Part shown: piece after piece, positions 1-10,163 of the stretch
How positions within the stretch are numbered: position 1 is the first letter of the stretch
How the letters are laid out: every line of letters begins with the position of its first letter
From: Austropuccinia psidii
Taxonomy: Eukaryota > Basidiomycota > Pucciniomycetes > Pucciniales > Sphaerophragmiaceae
Direction: 5' to 3'
DNA length: 64,000 bases
Assembly: GCA_023105745.1 (NCBI GenBank)
Contig: JALGQZ010000002.1
Location: forward strand, 80,617,785-80,681,784
Notes under the pieces: model-generated
Told to the model about the DNA's origin: nothing
Seen by the model: only the letters and a program-made list of their open reading frames with translations
Databases searched by the model: none
Position numbers and translations under genes: made by a program

Positions 1-88
1 ATTAGAAGTGAGGCTTTTTTTTTATTTTTGCAAAACCTTTTTTACTTAATTAGTTGGATTTTTTTCATTAATTTTAGTGTCTAACAAC

Positions 89-1349
89 ATGGAAAGACAA
101 GAAATTATTGAAACAAGAATAAAAAAAAGCCATAAGTACTATTAAAGAGGATAATAACATATCTCTTGATCATATTTCAAAATCATTTACTGAAGTAGAG
201 ACACATATAATTGCCTTGAAAAAGTGTTTTGATACCTCAAAAGAGGAAATATAAAAATTAACAATAAAGTTAAATGAGGTTATCTCTTACATTGCTAAAC
301 AAACAGAATTATGGAATGAGCTGACATATGAAGAAAATGATCATAAAAAGAATGTGATTAACTCTATACAAAGTTTGAAACATGAATTGAAAAATTCACA
401 ATGGTATAAAAATAGTAAAATGAGTAATATCAAACAACTAATAAACACCTTATAAAGAATGTCTACACCTCTGAATCAAAATGAGGGTACAGGGATTCCC
501 AATCCACAAGTATTGGATATTGAAAATTCACAGTTAAAGAATGAATTTTCTACTTCTTTTCATCACTTGGAACCATCAATGGGACGAGCACTCCTGAAAG
601 AAGTTCCAAAACTTAAAGAATGGCCTCATTTCAGTGGTGACGGAGAATATGACCATATGGAATTCATCAAAGGTATTGAAATGATTAAAGAAGATTTTGA
701 ATTACCAGAAAGATGGGTAACAGCTAGATTTAACACCTTATTTACAAAATCAGCTCACAGATGGTATATCAAATTGAGACAAGCACATGGACACCAAAGT
801 TGGACTTGGTGGAAAACCCAAATTATCAAGAAATAGGCCAATGATGCTTGGAGGTTCAAGGTTGAGACAGCCTTTGAATCTGCAAAATTCAATGCTGATA
901 AAGACAAAGCTTTACCATGGTTTTGCCAACAAAAAGACAGACTAACAGCATTATACCCTGACATGTCAGAACTTATGATCCACAGAAAGATTCTGAGACA
1001 ATTTGGAGGTGACTTAGAGCATGCTGTTGAAAGCAGGACTACTGAACAATCTTCAGCAGAGGATATTATCAATATATTAGAAGAAGTAACCACCAGAACC
1101 AAAGTTGGTTCTAGTAGGGTGACTCTCAAAACAAGGTTTAATACACCTTGGAAAGATTCTGTGGACAAAAACCCCAAAGAAAATTCTAATAATGTTAAGT
1201 ATAAATCTGCAGATACAGTCAGAAATGTCCATATTTTCCAAAGCACCACCCATTTAGCCAATAAATGTCCACAAAGGGGGATAATAAATGAAATTGATAT
1301 TGAAAAGGAACCTGATGTTGCAAAAGATGACATAATTGAACACAATTAA
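89..1349 (+). pseudogene. A2a gag pseudogene (coiled-coil N-terminus, gag core, broken zinc knuckle)
   Basis: Relic of the capsid/nucleocapsid protein. A likely original start is the ATG at 89. The first ~120 codons are Lys/Glu/Ile-rich and coiled-coil-like, broken by a frameshift near 140 and stops near 252 and 453. The gag core (about 600-1130) matches A1, including LKEWP, the FSGDGEYDHMEF block and RWYIKLRQ. The TAG at 834-836 sits where a Trp codon would be expected (a TGG to TAG change). The zinc knuckle near 1230 has lost its first two cysteines (V-H-I-F where the A2b relic has C-H-I-C), so RNA binding by this copy would be lost. Ends at a TAA at 1347. Confidence 0.88.
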
Positions 1350-1364
1350 GATGATAAGTCATCA

Positions 1365-2012
1365 ATGCTTTCTGAATCTTCAAAAGATATAGAAAATATC
1401 AATGCCATTTTTGACATCATGCAATCTTATTCACACTTGTCACAATTGAGCAATGGCCAACTTGATTTATCAAAAGTTCAACATGCACAACTTATGAAAA
1501 CCAAACCAAACAGGGGGAAAGGTTATACAGCTCGTAACTCCTGTGTAACAGAAGTGGTGACTGACAAAAAGCCCACTAAACCTTTGCTTGACCCAGGAGC
1601 ATTATGCTTTTGTGTTGGTAAATATTTTCTTAAAACCTGTTTACCAAATTTCGAAAAACAATTGTTACCAATTGATGGTATCAAATTCAATAGTGCAAGT
1701 AATCCAATGAAAGAATTAGGAATTTTCGAGACCAATTTCATATTCCCACACATTAATGGGAATTTAAGAATTACAGTTGAATTTGTTGTTATGGAAAACT
1801 GCTCTAGTACCCATTTTATATTGGGAAATGACTTTTTAATCATGTATGGGATAGATTTGCATAACAAAAAATACAGATACTTTACTATTGGGGAAAATAA
1901 GCATCAGAAATTTGCCTTTTTACCATTCAGAAGGCAAATTACAGTAAATAAAGTATCACAAGTCAACTTAGAATTGGAAAAATTCAAGTCTGAACAGTTG
2001 AAGGAGGATTAA
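1365..2012 (+). pseudogene. A2a retropepsin (aspartic protease) pseudogene
   Basis: Follows gag in the same reading phase after one stop. The protease domain (about 1490-1900) would process the polyprotein inside virus-like particles. The catalytic triplet, D-T-G in A1, reads D-P-G here (LLDPGALCFCVG), a change expected to abolish activity. The flap and C-terminal half (FILGNDF, RYFTIGEN) are conserved with A1. Ends with a TAA at 2010-2012 just before the reverse transcriptase region. Confidence 0.86.
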
Positions 2013-2024
2013 ATAAGCCTTCAT

Positions 2025-3655
2025 ATGACTGATAAGCAAGAAAATGAACTTTCTTCCCATTTTTATGACCACAAAAGAGCATTTGCTTCAGACAAAAAGC
2101 CTCTAGGAGAAATTATTGGTCATGAAGTAGACATCATTCTTAATACTGAGACACCTTATCCACAACTCTTGAGAAGGCCTGCATACCCAGCATGTCCCAA
2201 GTAAAGAGAAGCTCTAGAAACCCATATCAAAGAACTTCTAGACCTTAGTGTAATAAAAAAATTTGGCCATATTGAAGAAGTAGAAATACCTACACCAGTC
2301 ATAGTGGCATGGAATAATGGAAAATCCAGGATGGTTGGAGACTTTAGAGCTCTGAACACTTACACTGTTCCAGATAGGTACCCAATAACAAAAATCCAAA
2401 TTGCCCATACTCAAATATCTCAACCAGTGTATATAACAACTGTGGATGCTCTTAAAGCATTCCATAAAAATGTGGTGACACCAAGAACAAGAAAGTATTT
2501 GAGAATTATTGTTCATTGAGGAGTGTATGAATATTTAAGAATGCCCCTTGGTATCAAAAATGCACCTTCACACTTCCAAAGAATGATTAATGAAATCTTC
2601 CCTGAAGAGCCTTCAGCAGGGTGGTTAATCATTTACATTGATGACATTATTGTCTGTTGCAAGACCCAGGAATAGCACATGTACAGATTGTCCAGAGGTT
2701 TGACGAAAATTCAATCATTGAAAATGAAAATCTCTTTGAAGAAATGTCATTTTGGATTTAAAGAACTTAAAGCACTAGGACATGTTGTATCTGGTTTGTC
2801 CCTTGGAATCAACAAAAATAAAGTTTCAGAAGTATTTCTAAAAGCCATGCCTCAAAACAAAAAGGATACTCAGTCATTCTTAGGTTTTGAAGGATATTAC
2901 AGGCAACACATTAAGGATTTTGCATCCATAGCAAGACCACTTCAAGTATTGTGTGACAAAGACACAGTATTTGAAATGACTGTTGACAGAGTCAAAGATT
3001 TTCAGTCTTTAAGAGAAGACTTGACCACTGCTCCACTCTTACTGATGCTAGAATTTAAGCTGCCTTTCAAATTGTATATTGATTCATCAGGGGATGGGCT
3101 AGGTGCTGAACTTCACCGAGTTCAGATCATAAATGATAGACCTGTGGAAGGACCCATATGTTTCATATCCAGGCAAATCAAACCAACTGAAGCCAGATAT
3201 AGAGCAAGTCAAATGGAATGTCTATGCCTTGTCTGGGCCCTGGAAAGATTGAACTAACTCTTAGAGGGATGTGGTTTGAAGTGATAACAGATTGTACAGC
3301 TGTCAAATAACTCTTAAATATGAAAACACCTAACAGAAATATACTCAGATGGCAAATAGCGATACAAGAATACAGAAGCAATATGACTATTGTTCATAAA
3401 GATGGGAATGTTCACAAAAATGCAGATGGAATAAGCAGATGGCCATTACCAAATGATATTGATAATCCTGCTTATGTGCCAGAAGAAGCTTCAACACAGA
3501 TCCCAATAGAAGGAATAAGTGTTACAGACTTGAACACCACCTTCTTTGAAGAAGTAAGAAGCAGTTACACTCAAGATAAGAATTGTAGCATCTTCTGCCA
3601 ATTACTTAACAAAAACTGCAAAGACAACATTCTAATACATGTCTTGGATTAAGTA
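2025..3655 (+). pseudogene. A2a reverse transcriptase / RNase H pseudogene
   Basis: Continuous homology to A1 pol with in-frame stops near 2203, 2517, 2673 and 3255 and a frameshift near 3275. Recognisable parts are the [13 protein letters not shown] entry block, [12 protein letters not shown], the YIDDIIVC catalytic box near 2635, the thumb, and an RNase H with DSSGDG near 3080 and the [10 protein letters not shown] block. The tether region ends at TAA 3650. The catalytic aspartates are still present, but no continuous product is possible. Confidence 0.88.
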
Positions 3656-4045
3656 TGGAAGAAATCTTATGATGAAGGAAGATTTCACCGACTGGATGGT
3701 ATAATTTCCCACATTACCAAGCACACATGTGTCATGACAGTTGTGGACAGGTCATTAATCAATATTGTACGAAAGGAATGCCATGACAGCCCCTTTTCAG
3801 GACATATGTCTGAAGAAAGAACAAGACAAAAAGTAAAGACCTGCATATGATGACCAATGTGGCAGAAAGATGTTGCACAGTATTTCAAAACCTGTGACAG
3901 ATGTCAAAAGGCAAATAAATCCACTGGCAAGAGACTTGGAAATATGATCCAAATCCAAGAACCCAGAAGACCTTGGGGATTGTCCATATGGATTGGGTAG
4001 CTGGCCTACCACCAGGAGGTGACAGAAGCTATAATGCTTGTGTAG
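3656..4045 (+). pseudogene. A2a integrase N-terminal part (zinc-binding HHCC and start of core)
   Basis: Encodes the HHCC zinc domain (ECHDS...GHMSEERT...[13 protein letters not shown]). A tandem stop lies near 3848 and a frameshift near 3975 in the segment equivalent to WEIVHMDWV in A1, so the first catalytic Asp context is garbled. Coding ends at 4045, where the solo LTR begins, and resumes at 6232 with LVIVHRFSKTPIF, which completes the YNACLVIV motif. Confidence 0.85.
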
Positions 4046-6231
4046 TGTAAGGTTTGTCTATGAAACTCTTGATAATAGTAACAATATGAAGAGTACTATG
4101 ACTGTCCTCAGTAGAAAAATATAATATAATGAAATATTATAACCACAAATTTAAATATAATTATTAAAAATAATTATATAAAAAAAGAAATTTAATTATT
4201 ATTATAAAATAGGGTAATAAAAAAATATATAATAATTATAATGAATTATTATTATTCCATTATTTTTTAGTCACTGAAAATTATAAAAATAAGAAGTGTA
4301 GAGCTCTTAATGAGACAATTACACGTGGAAAATATAAATATTCAACTACTTATAAATGATAGAAATATTATCTATAAAAGAATTGAAACACACACTGTGA
4401 AGAAATAATTCTTATAGAAAAATTCTATATAAAAAAACTAATGATAGACAAAAAAGATATAGAATTCTAGAGAAAACTTACTTATAATATTTATTTGATA
4501 CAATAAGTCAAACAACAACAGTTATTATATTAAATAATAATTATAAGTTAAAAACACGCCAAAAATCAATATTTTAAAAGATAAAATAATTCTTAATAAT
4601 AAAAAATATGATTAAAGAGTTTTTGAGAGGAATTTGTGGATTTAAAAAGATATTATAAAGACAATAATTTTATAGAATAAAATTTATTATAGATGATTAC
4701 AAAAATAATCTAATTTCCATGATTTCAATTCCTTAATTTAAGATTTATAAAGAATAAAATGATTAAGAAATATTTTAATAATAAGATTTTACATATAATA
4801 AAACTTTACGTGTTTAAATGTCTAATACAATTGGATTGATAATGATGATGGACAAAAACAGTGATGAAATGACTCTTTTTATGTCTACAGAGCAGCTCTC
4901 ATGATTAATAATGAATATAGAGGGCGTTCTCAGGTCAAAACTGAAAAACCATGCTTAAAAAATAAAGTTATTAGCTTAAGGAAATTTTTTTTACAATTCC
5001 AATTTAAAGTTACCAGTGTTATTCTTAACTCCAAGTAACTTTAATCCTCATTTAAACTAATTATTTTAAGTTTTAATATGAAATAAGTTTATTTATATTA
5101 GATTTTATCACATGAACAACTTAAAAATAAAGCTTCAAGCAGAAACCTCTTAAACTCAATTTTCAATTAATTTTTAAAGAAATTATAATTTTCTTTGAGC
5201 TTAATTAAAAGAGTAAATTTCTAGGCTAATTACAAAGGAAATTTATTTATAAAAGATACTTGAAGTTTAATTTATTCATAGATGATATTAAATTGTAAGC
5301 TGTATGAAAGTTTCAAGCAAATCCATTAAGAATTGGATTTTTAAGTAATTTTTGAAGTTATTGCTATTTTTCCACGTAAAATAGTGATACAAACTCACCC
5401 TTAACTTTTGATAAGGTTTTAATGCTTGTAACCTTGAAGCTTTAAGCTTATTTAAGCTTTGTATGATTAATGAAGTTTTGACAGTTCTTAAAACCTTAAT
5501 TTAAAGCCTGCATATAGGGATTTCCCCTGTGGAAGCTTGGAATTCCTGTCCAATTTGGGATAAAACCAGTTTAAGCTTTAAGATTGGATCAAGGTCTAAT
5601 ATTAGTGTTTAAATAAGGTTTATAAACCTCCAATACAGGTGGACAACCTTAATTGAATCCTTGCAGATCAAAAAAGTTGGGTACCCCAGCTCTATTTGGT
5701 CTTTTTCCATTGTTCCACCTTCTGGTATGGATTTTGCCCTTTTATTTATTTAAAGCCATACTATGGCCTTAAACCCTTTTAAATTGAGCCCACGCAGGAT
5801 TTACATCCTGTATGGAAAATCCTTAGCCAATTCAGTAAATATACACAACACCTCAATTTTAACTAAAATTTTGGTAAGTTTGCATAAACCTTATGTAACT
5901 TTAAATTTAAGCTTATTTAAGCTTAAATTTAACAATTTTAAAAAAGTTAAAAAAAGTTACATTAATACTGTGAGTTTCTTAAATATTCCAATAACATAAG
6001 AAATAAGTATTTTTGGGTGTAAACCCCTATGGGTGTACCCTAGGTTATTTTTGGTGTAGAAGCAAAAATGACATAATACTTATAACTTTGTTTATCCAAA
6101 AGAAAGTTATACTTATTTTTTGTTATTTTTTCTTTTAAATTCAATTAAAAGGTCTGTTAAAGACTAATCTAACTCTGTATAAAGTCATTTGTGGCCTTAT
6201 GGGTATGTTATATATACCTCACAGGCTCACA
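4046..6231 (-). repeat. Solo LTR (lineage A, third LTR subfamily) inside A2a integrase
   Basis: Starts TGTAAGGTTTGTCTATGAAA and ends CAGGCTCACA. These are the terminal sequences of lineage-A LTRs read backwards, so the LTR is reverse-oriented. At 2186 bp it is longer than the other LTRs, and its interior differs from both the A1 and A2 LTRs. Flanks are TGTAG (4041-4045) and CCTAG (6232-6236). The uninterrupted A2b copy has CCTAG here, so this is a 5-bp duplication with two mutations on the left side. The interior is AT-rich with no credible gene; a 78-codon ORF at 5763-5999 looks fortuitous. Confidence 0.85.
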
Positions 6232-7279
6232 CCTAGTGATTGTACACAGATTCAGTAAAACTCCAATCTTTTTGCCATGTGACAAAGATGATACTGCCAT
6301 GGATACAGCTCTTCTGATATGGAATAGAGTAGTTTCATGCACTTGCATATTTACAAATATCATTAGTGACAGGGATCCCAAACTCACTTCTGCACTATGG
6401 AAAAATCTTCACCAATTATTTGGCACTAAGCTGTCTTTCTCTACAGCCTACCACCCACAAACTGATGGTCTGGCTGAAAGGATGATCCAGACCTTAGAGG
6501 AAATGGTAAGAAGATTTTGTGCATATGGCCTTGAATTCAAAGATTGCAATGGATTTACCCATGATTGGTGTACTCTGTTGCCGGCACTGGAATTAGCATA
6601 TAAAACATCAATCCATGCCAGTACCAATCAAACTCTTGCTATCCTAGAAAAGGGATGGAACCCCAAATCACCTCAAGATTCCTTGAGGAAAGATTAGATT
6701 GAAATACATCCCACAGCTGCTACCTTCAAGGGAATGATAGACAAAGGTAGAATGCATGCAGTAAAGTGCATGGAAGACTCTTTTGCATATTCTAAGGACA
6801 AATGGGATAAATCACATGCAACTCCAGATTTCAAAGTGGGGGATTTAGTTTATGTATCCACCACTAACTTCAATAACATCAAAGGATGTAAAACGCTGAA
6901 AGACTCCTTTGCAGGACCTTTTGTTATTAAGGCCCTCCATGGAGAAAATGCTGTTGAAGTAGAGTTATCTGAAGAACTTAGCAAGAATCCTACATTTCCA
7001 GTGAGCTTGATAAAGCCATATAAATCTAGTGATGCTGAAAGATTTCCCTTGAGGAATAAAGTCCCCCAAGTTATACCCCCTATTGAGTCATCTGGTAGTA
7101 AGAAAATTAACAAAGTTCTCAAAGAAAGAAAGATGAGAACCAACAAAATAAGGGAATACCTTGTTAGGTACAGTGACCCAGCTTGTGAAGATCAATGGTT
7201 GCCAGAAAAAGACATACCAGAAGCTACTAAACTTCTCAGAAGGTTCAGACACACTAGAAATAACATTATTACAAAGTAA
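6232..7279 (+). pseudogene. A2a integrase core and C-terminal chromodomain-like tail
   Basis: Resumes integrase after the solo LTR. The core holds SDRDPK (second catalytic Asp) and ERMIQTLEE (catalytic Glu). A TAG near 6695 interrupts it. The second half (6734-7279) carries the basic GDLVYVSTTNFNN block, the SH3-like AGPFVIKALHG segment and a C-terminal chromodomain-like stretch (REYLVRYSDP...DQWLPEKDI). That tail lacks the usual WKGY aromatic signature, so it is a degenerate type. The stop at 7277 is followed within 10 bp by the polypurine tract. Confidence 0.88.
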
Positions 7280-7285
7280 TGTTCT

Positions 7286-7302
7286 TTTTTAGGGGGAGGG
7301 AA
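7286..7302 (+). promoter_or_regulatory. A2a polypurine tract
   Basis: TTTTTTAGGGGGAGGGAA abuts the 3' LTR start at 7303. A U-run followed by a purine run at this position is the usual primer for plus-strand DNA synthesis. The reverse-strand equivalent in A2b lies at 40230-40245. Confidence 0.85.
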
Positions 7303-9104
7303 TGTGAGCCTTAGAGGTATTTTCATATAACCAAAAGACCACAAATGATAAATTAAGATACAAATATAAATAAAATAAATTTATTTATATTATACAAATA
7401 AAAATTGAAATATAAATACAAATTTATATTTAAAAATCAAGATTTAATTATAATTGAAAAAATAAAATTACAATAAAATTTAAAATTATGAAAATACATT
7501 TTTACTTGTAAAAATTAAGTAAAAATGAATTTTTAATAAAAATTATGAAATTAAAATATTTTTGGTAAAACATTATATAAAATATATTATAAATTTTTAT
7601 CCAATAAATAAACATAAAGAAATTAGCACACCATTCAATACCTCATAAAGAATAAAGTGGTGTCACTCCTGCATGAAATATCTGTAACTCAACTCTAAAT
7701 AAGCTTAAATTAAGTTTTTAGTATTTTTTGTACAGAAGTATGCAAATCCTCAAAACCTTAATTTGATTCACACCACATGTGGTGTGAACCATCAATTTTT
7801 GTGTTAAAGTTGAGGTGTTGTGTTTAGTTTAGAAGTTATGAGTAATTGAAGTATTTTCAGTTGAAATGTCAAAATGTGCGCATGTATTACATAAGTGAAC
7901 CTTAATTCACATATGAGGTATCAATCATTACAGATTTGTAATTAAAAACTCAATTGAATTCCATACGTGAATTATAATTGCATTACATGATGAGGAATTA
8001 AAGAAAAAATAAATTCAAAAGATTAATTCTGGGGGGGAAAAGACACTCTAGCTCTAAGGGGGAGCTAGACTGCCAAACTCCTTGCTGAATGGCACGGGAT
8101 GTCAAAATCCACGCAAACTTTCATCACTTTTGGCCTGGAATTGAGTCACAGGGTCTGTGACTCAATTGATGATGAGGTTTTAATACCAACCGGGGTAGGT
8201 TTAACTGCTGCCAAGAGGGTAAAACTACCCTTAAGTTGAAAAAATGTTAGTAAAAACGTTTTAACTGGTTTCTACACCTCTTACACACATTCTGATGTGT
8301 TTCGAAGGCTCTAGACCAGGTATTGCTATCTTAATGGCTGATCTAAGGGTGTAAAATGGCTAAAAATAGCAAAAAATGCCTTAAACCAACCCTTTTTTGG
8401 TCTAAACCAGGGTTCAATTATTCCATAATTGGCTTTTATGTTTTCAGAATTTTTTTCACGACTGACAAGAGTAAATTTTACTTTTGGAGTAAGAAAATTG
8501 ATGGCTATAAAAGAATGTCTTCTTTGCCCCACTTTTCTCTTCATGTTAGAATCTTTCCTTTTGTAATTAGTTTAAACACTGTTAAGCCAATAAATGAGAG
8601 ATTCCAACCACCCTTTTTTAAACATTTTGAACCTTTTAGCCACATTGAAAAATAATTATAATCAGTTTTACCCCTGAACCACCCCAAAAGTGAATTAAAG
8701 CATCTTTCATCACTCTTAACTTTGCCACTTTCTTTCCAAATTCACTCTGGTCCCTTTTGAGCATGTTTTCTCTTCAAATATCTTTTATAAAGACTTTGCT
8801 CTTTAATTAATTTTTTGCAGTTCTTTGCTCAATTAATTCCAATTGAAATTGCTGTTGAAGAAATTTCTTTTGTAGCCTTAAATATCTCTTCCAGAGTATT
8901 TTTGGATAAATCTTTATTGTTGGTAAAAAAAATTTTTTTATTATATTATTGTTTTATACTTACAAAGTTAAAAAACATAAAATTGGTGTGTTTTCTCTTT
9001 GAAAATACTATTTCTTACTTTTTTTAAATAATGTTACCTTATACAAATTTTGAGGACAGGAAAAGTATTGATATTTTATCAAAGTTTCATATCCACACCT
9101 CACA
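7303..9104 (+). repeat. A2a 3' LTR (type L2)
   Basis: 1802 bp, begins TGTGAGCCTTAGAGGTATTT and ends ATATCCACACCTCACA (TG...CA). The same LTR occurs reversed at 38428-40229 and 59177-60960. It contains a perfect 13-bp-arm palindrome at 8139-8167. An ORF of about 72-89 codons, antisense to the LTR, is shared by all three copies (here 8544-8326). Confidence 0.92.
8139..8167. promoter_or_regulatory. Perfect palindrome with two TGAGTCA sites in LTR type L2
   Basis: AATTGAGTCACAG, GGT, CTGTGACTCAATT: 13-bp arms around a 3-bp spacer. Each arm contains TGAGTCA/TGACTCA, the classical AP-1/Gcn4-type bZIP recognition sequence. Slightly degraded equivalents occur in the L2 LTRs near 39380 and 60100. A role as a transcription-factor site is inference. 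Confidence 0.6.
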
Positions 9105-9567
9105 AGCAAGTCCACCTCTTTTCAATCCTGGTGATATGGTATGGCTTTCTTTCAAGAACATCAAATCAACTAGACACACCAAAAAATTGTCTGAAAGTTG
9201 GCTGGGTCCTTTTCCAATCTTGAAGAAGGTCAGCACTCATGCCTACCACCTCAATGGAAGTCCATCCACCCAGTGTTCCATATTCCACCCATAGAACCAG
9301 TCAAGACATCAAAAATCCCAAATATGCATCAAGAGCCTCCTCCGCCAATCATTATTGAAGAAGAAGAGGAATGGGAAGTCTTTCAAATACTGGCCTCAAG
9401 CTTAAGAGAGGAAAATTATGGTATTTGGTGGAATGGAAAGGTTTCAGTCAAGACTTGGAAAGATCCACTTGGGAACTAACTGAAAACCTCAGGAATTTTC
9501 CTGAACAGGTTAAGGATTTTCATTCTTTATATCTTGCCAAGCCAGGACCCAATTATTCAAGAGCTTG
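9105..9567 (+). pseudogene. B4 integrase tail and chromodomain, frameshifted
   Basis: Matches the B1 pol C-terminus: PGDMVWLSFKNIKSTR, LSESWLGPFPILKK, a Pro-rich linker, then a chromodomain with WYLVEWKGFS and TWELTENL near 9420-9490. Two frameshifts (about 9255 and 9390) scatter it over three frames. In an intact element the chromodomain is thought to steer integration to marked chromatin. The upstream part is displaced by the A2a insertion. Confidence 0.88.
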
Positions 9568-10163
9568 ATTTTTTATGTTGCTTGGTGGGGAGAGGAATTA
9601 CCACAAGTAAGTCCCACTCCTGGTATGCACCTTTAGGGGTATTCTCCTCTTTCTTATTGTAAGCATCACCTTGGCCACTCTGTGAGCATTCTGCAATTTT
9701 TGGACACAGATCTTTGGCCTGGTTTTCAACATCAATTCCAAAATTATGGCCATTTTTCACTTGGGAAAATGGACCATTCATTGTTTCATTTCACTTCCAA
9801 GTCTTTCCAATTCCAAGTCATTCTTTCAACAAATTCATTTCATTTTATGGCACTGGAGGGAGTGGTAATTAACAAAAGTAATTTCCTCTCCTGGTGTGCA
9901 CTTCCCTGAGGGGTCTATAATATTTCCAAGAATCACCTTGGCCACTTTGTGAGCACCTGGAATAAAAATTCTCTTTCCAGGTCCTTGGTTGATTTAAAAA
10001 TCAGTTATCAACCTCTGTGATGAAGATTGGAACCTCCTCAAGATTCATTTCTCTTTTATTTTTTCTTTTTTTAATTTCATTTTCATTCTTTTATTTTCAT
10101 TTTATTTTTGATTTAAAATTTTCTCTTTATTTACGTCAAAATCAAATCATGAACCAATGTCAT
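9568..10163 (+). repeat. B4 3' non-coding region with two copies of a diverged ~120-bp module
   Basis: Two imperfect direct copies of a module (about 9575-9690 and 9850-9965). Each has the order GGTGG..GAG, AAGTAA, CTCCTGGTRTGCA, then ATCACCTTGGCCACT and TGTGAGCA. The same module occurs twice downstream of pol in B1 (32430-32560 and 32790-32910). No ORF is supported here. Confidence 0.6.

Larger units (their letters stand above)
1..9104 (+). mobile_element. A2a: Ty3/gypsy LTR retrotransposon, 5' end outside the window
   Basis: Decayed lineage-A element on the plus strand. It reads gag, protease, reverse transcriptase, RNase H, integrase, polypurine tract and 3' LTR in that order, and its 5' LTR lies left of the window. 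Integrase is split by a solo LTR at 4046-6231, and coding resumes in register on the other side. The 3' LTR (7303-9104) is 1802 bp, the same length as the LTR of A2b at 38428-40229. The right edge abuts lineage-B integrase-tail sequence at 9105, so A2a was inserted into B4 and the expected right-hand TSD is AGCAA. Many stops and frameshifts make it non-autonomous. Confidence 0.93.

Noticed and set aside
5763..5999. 78-codon ORF in the solo LTR
   Set aside because: Not shared with related LTRs at the protein level. It looks like a chance ORF.
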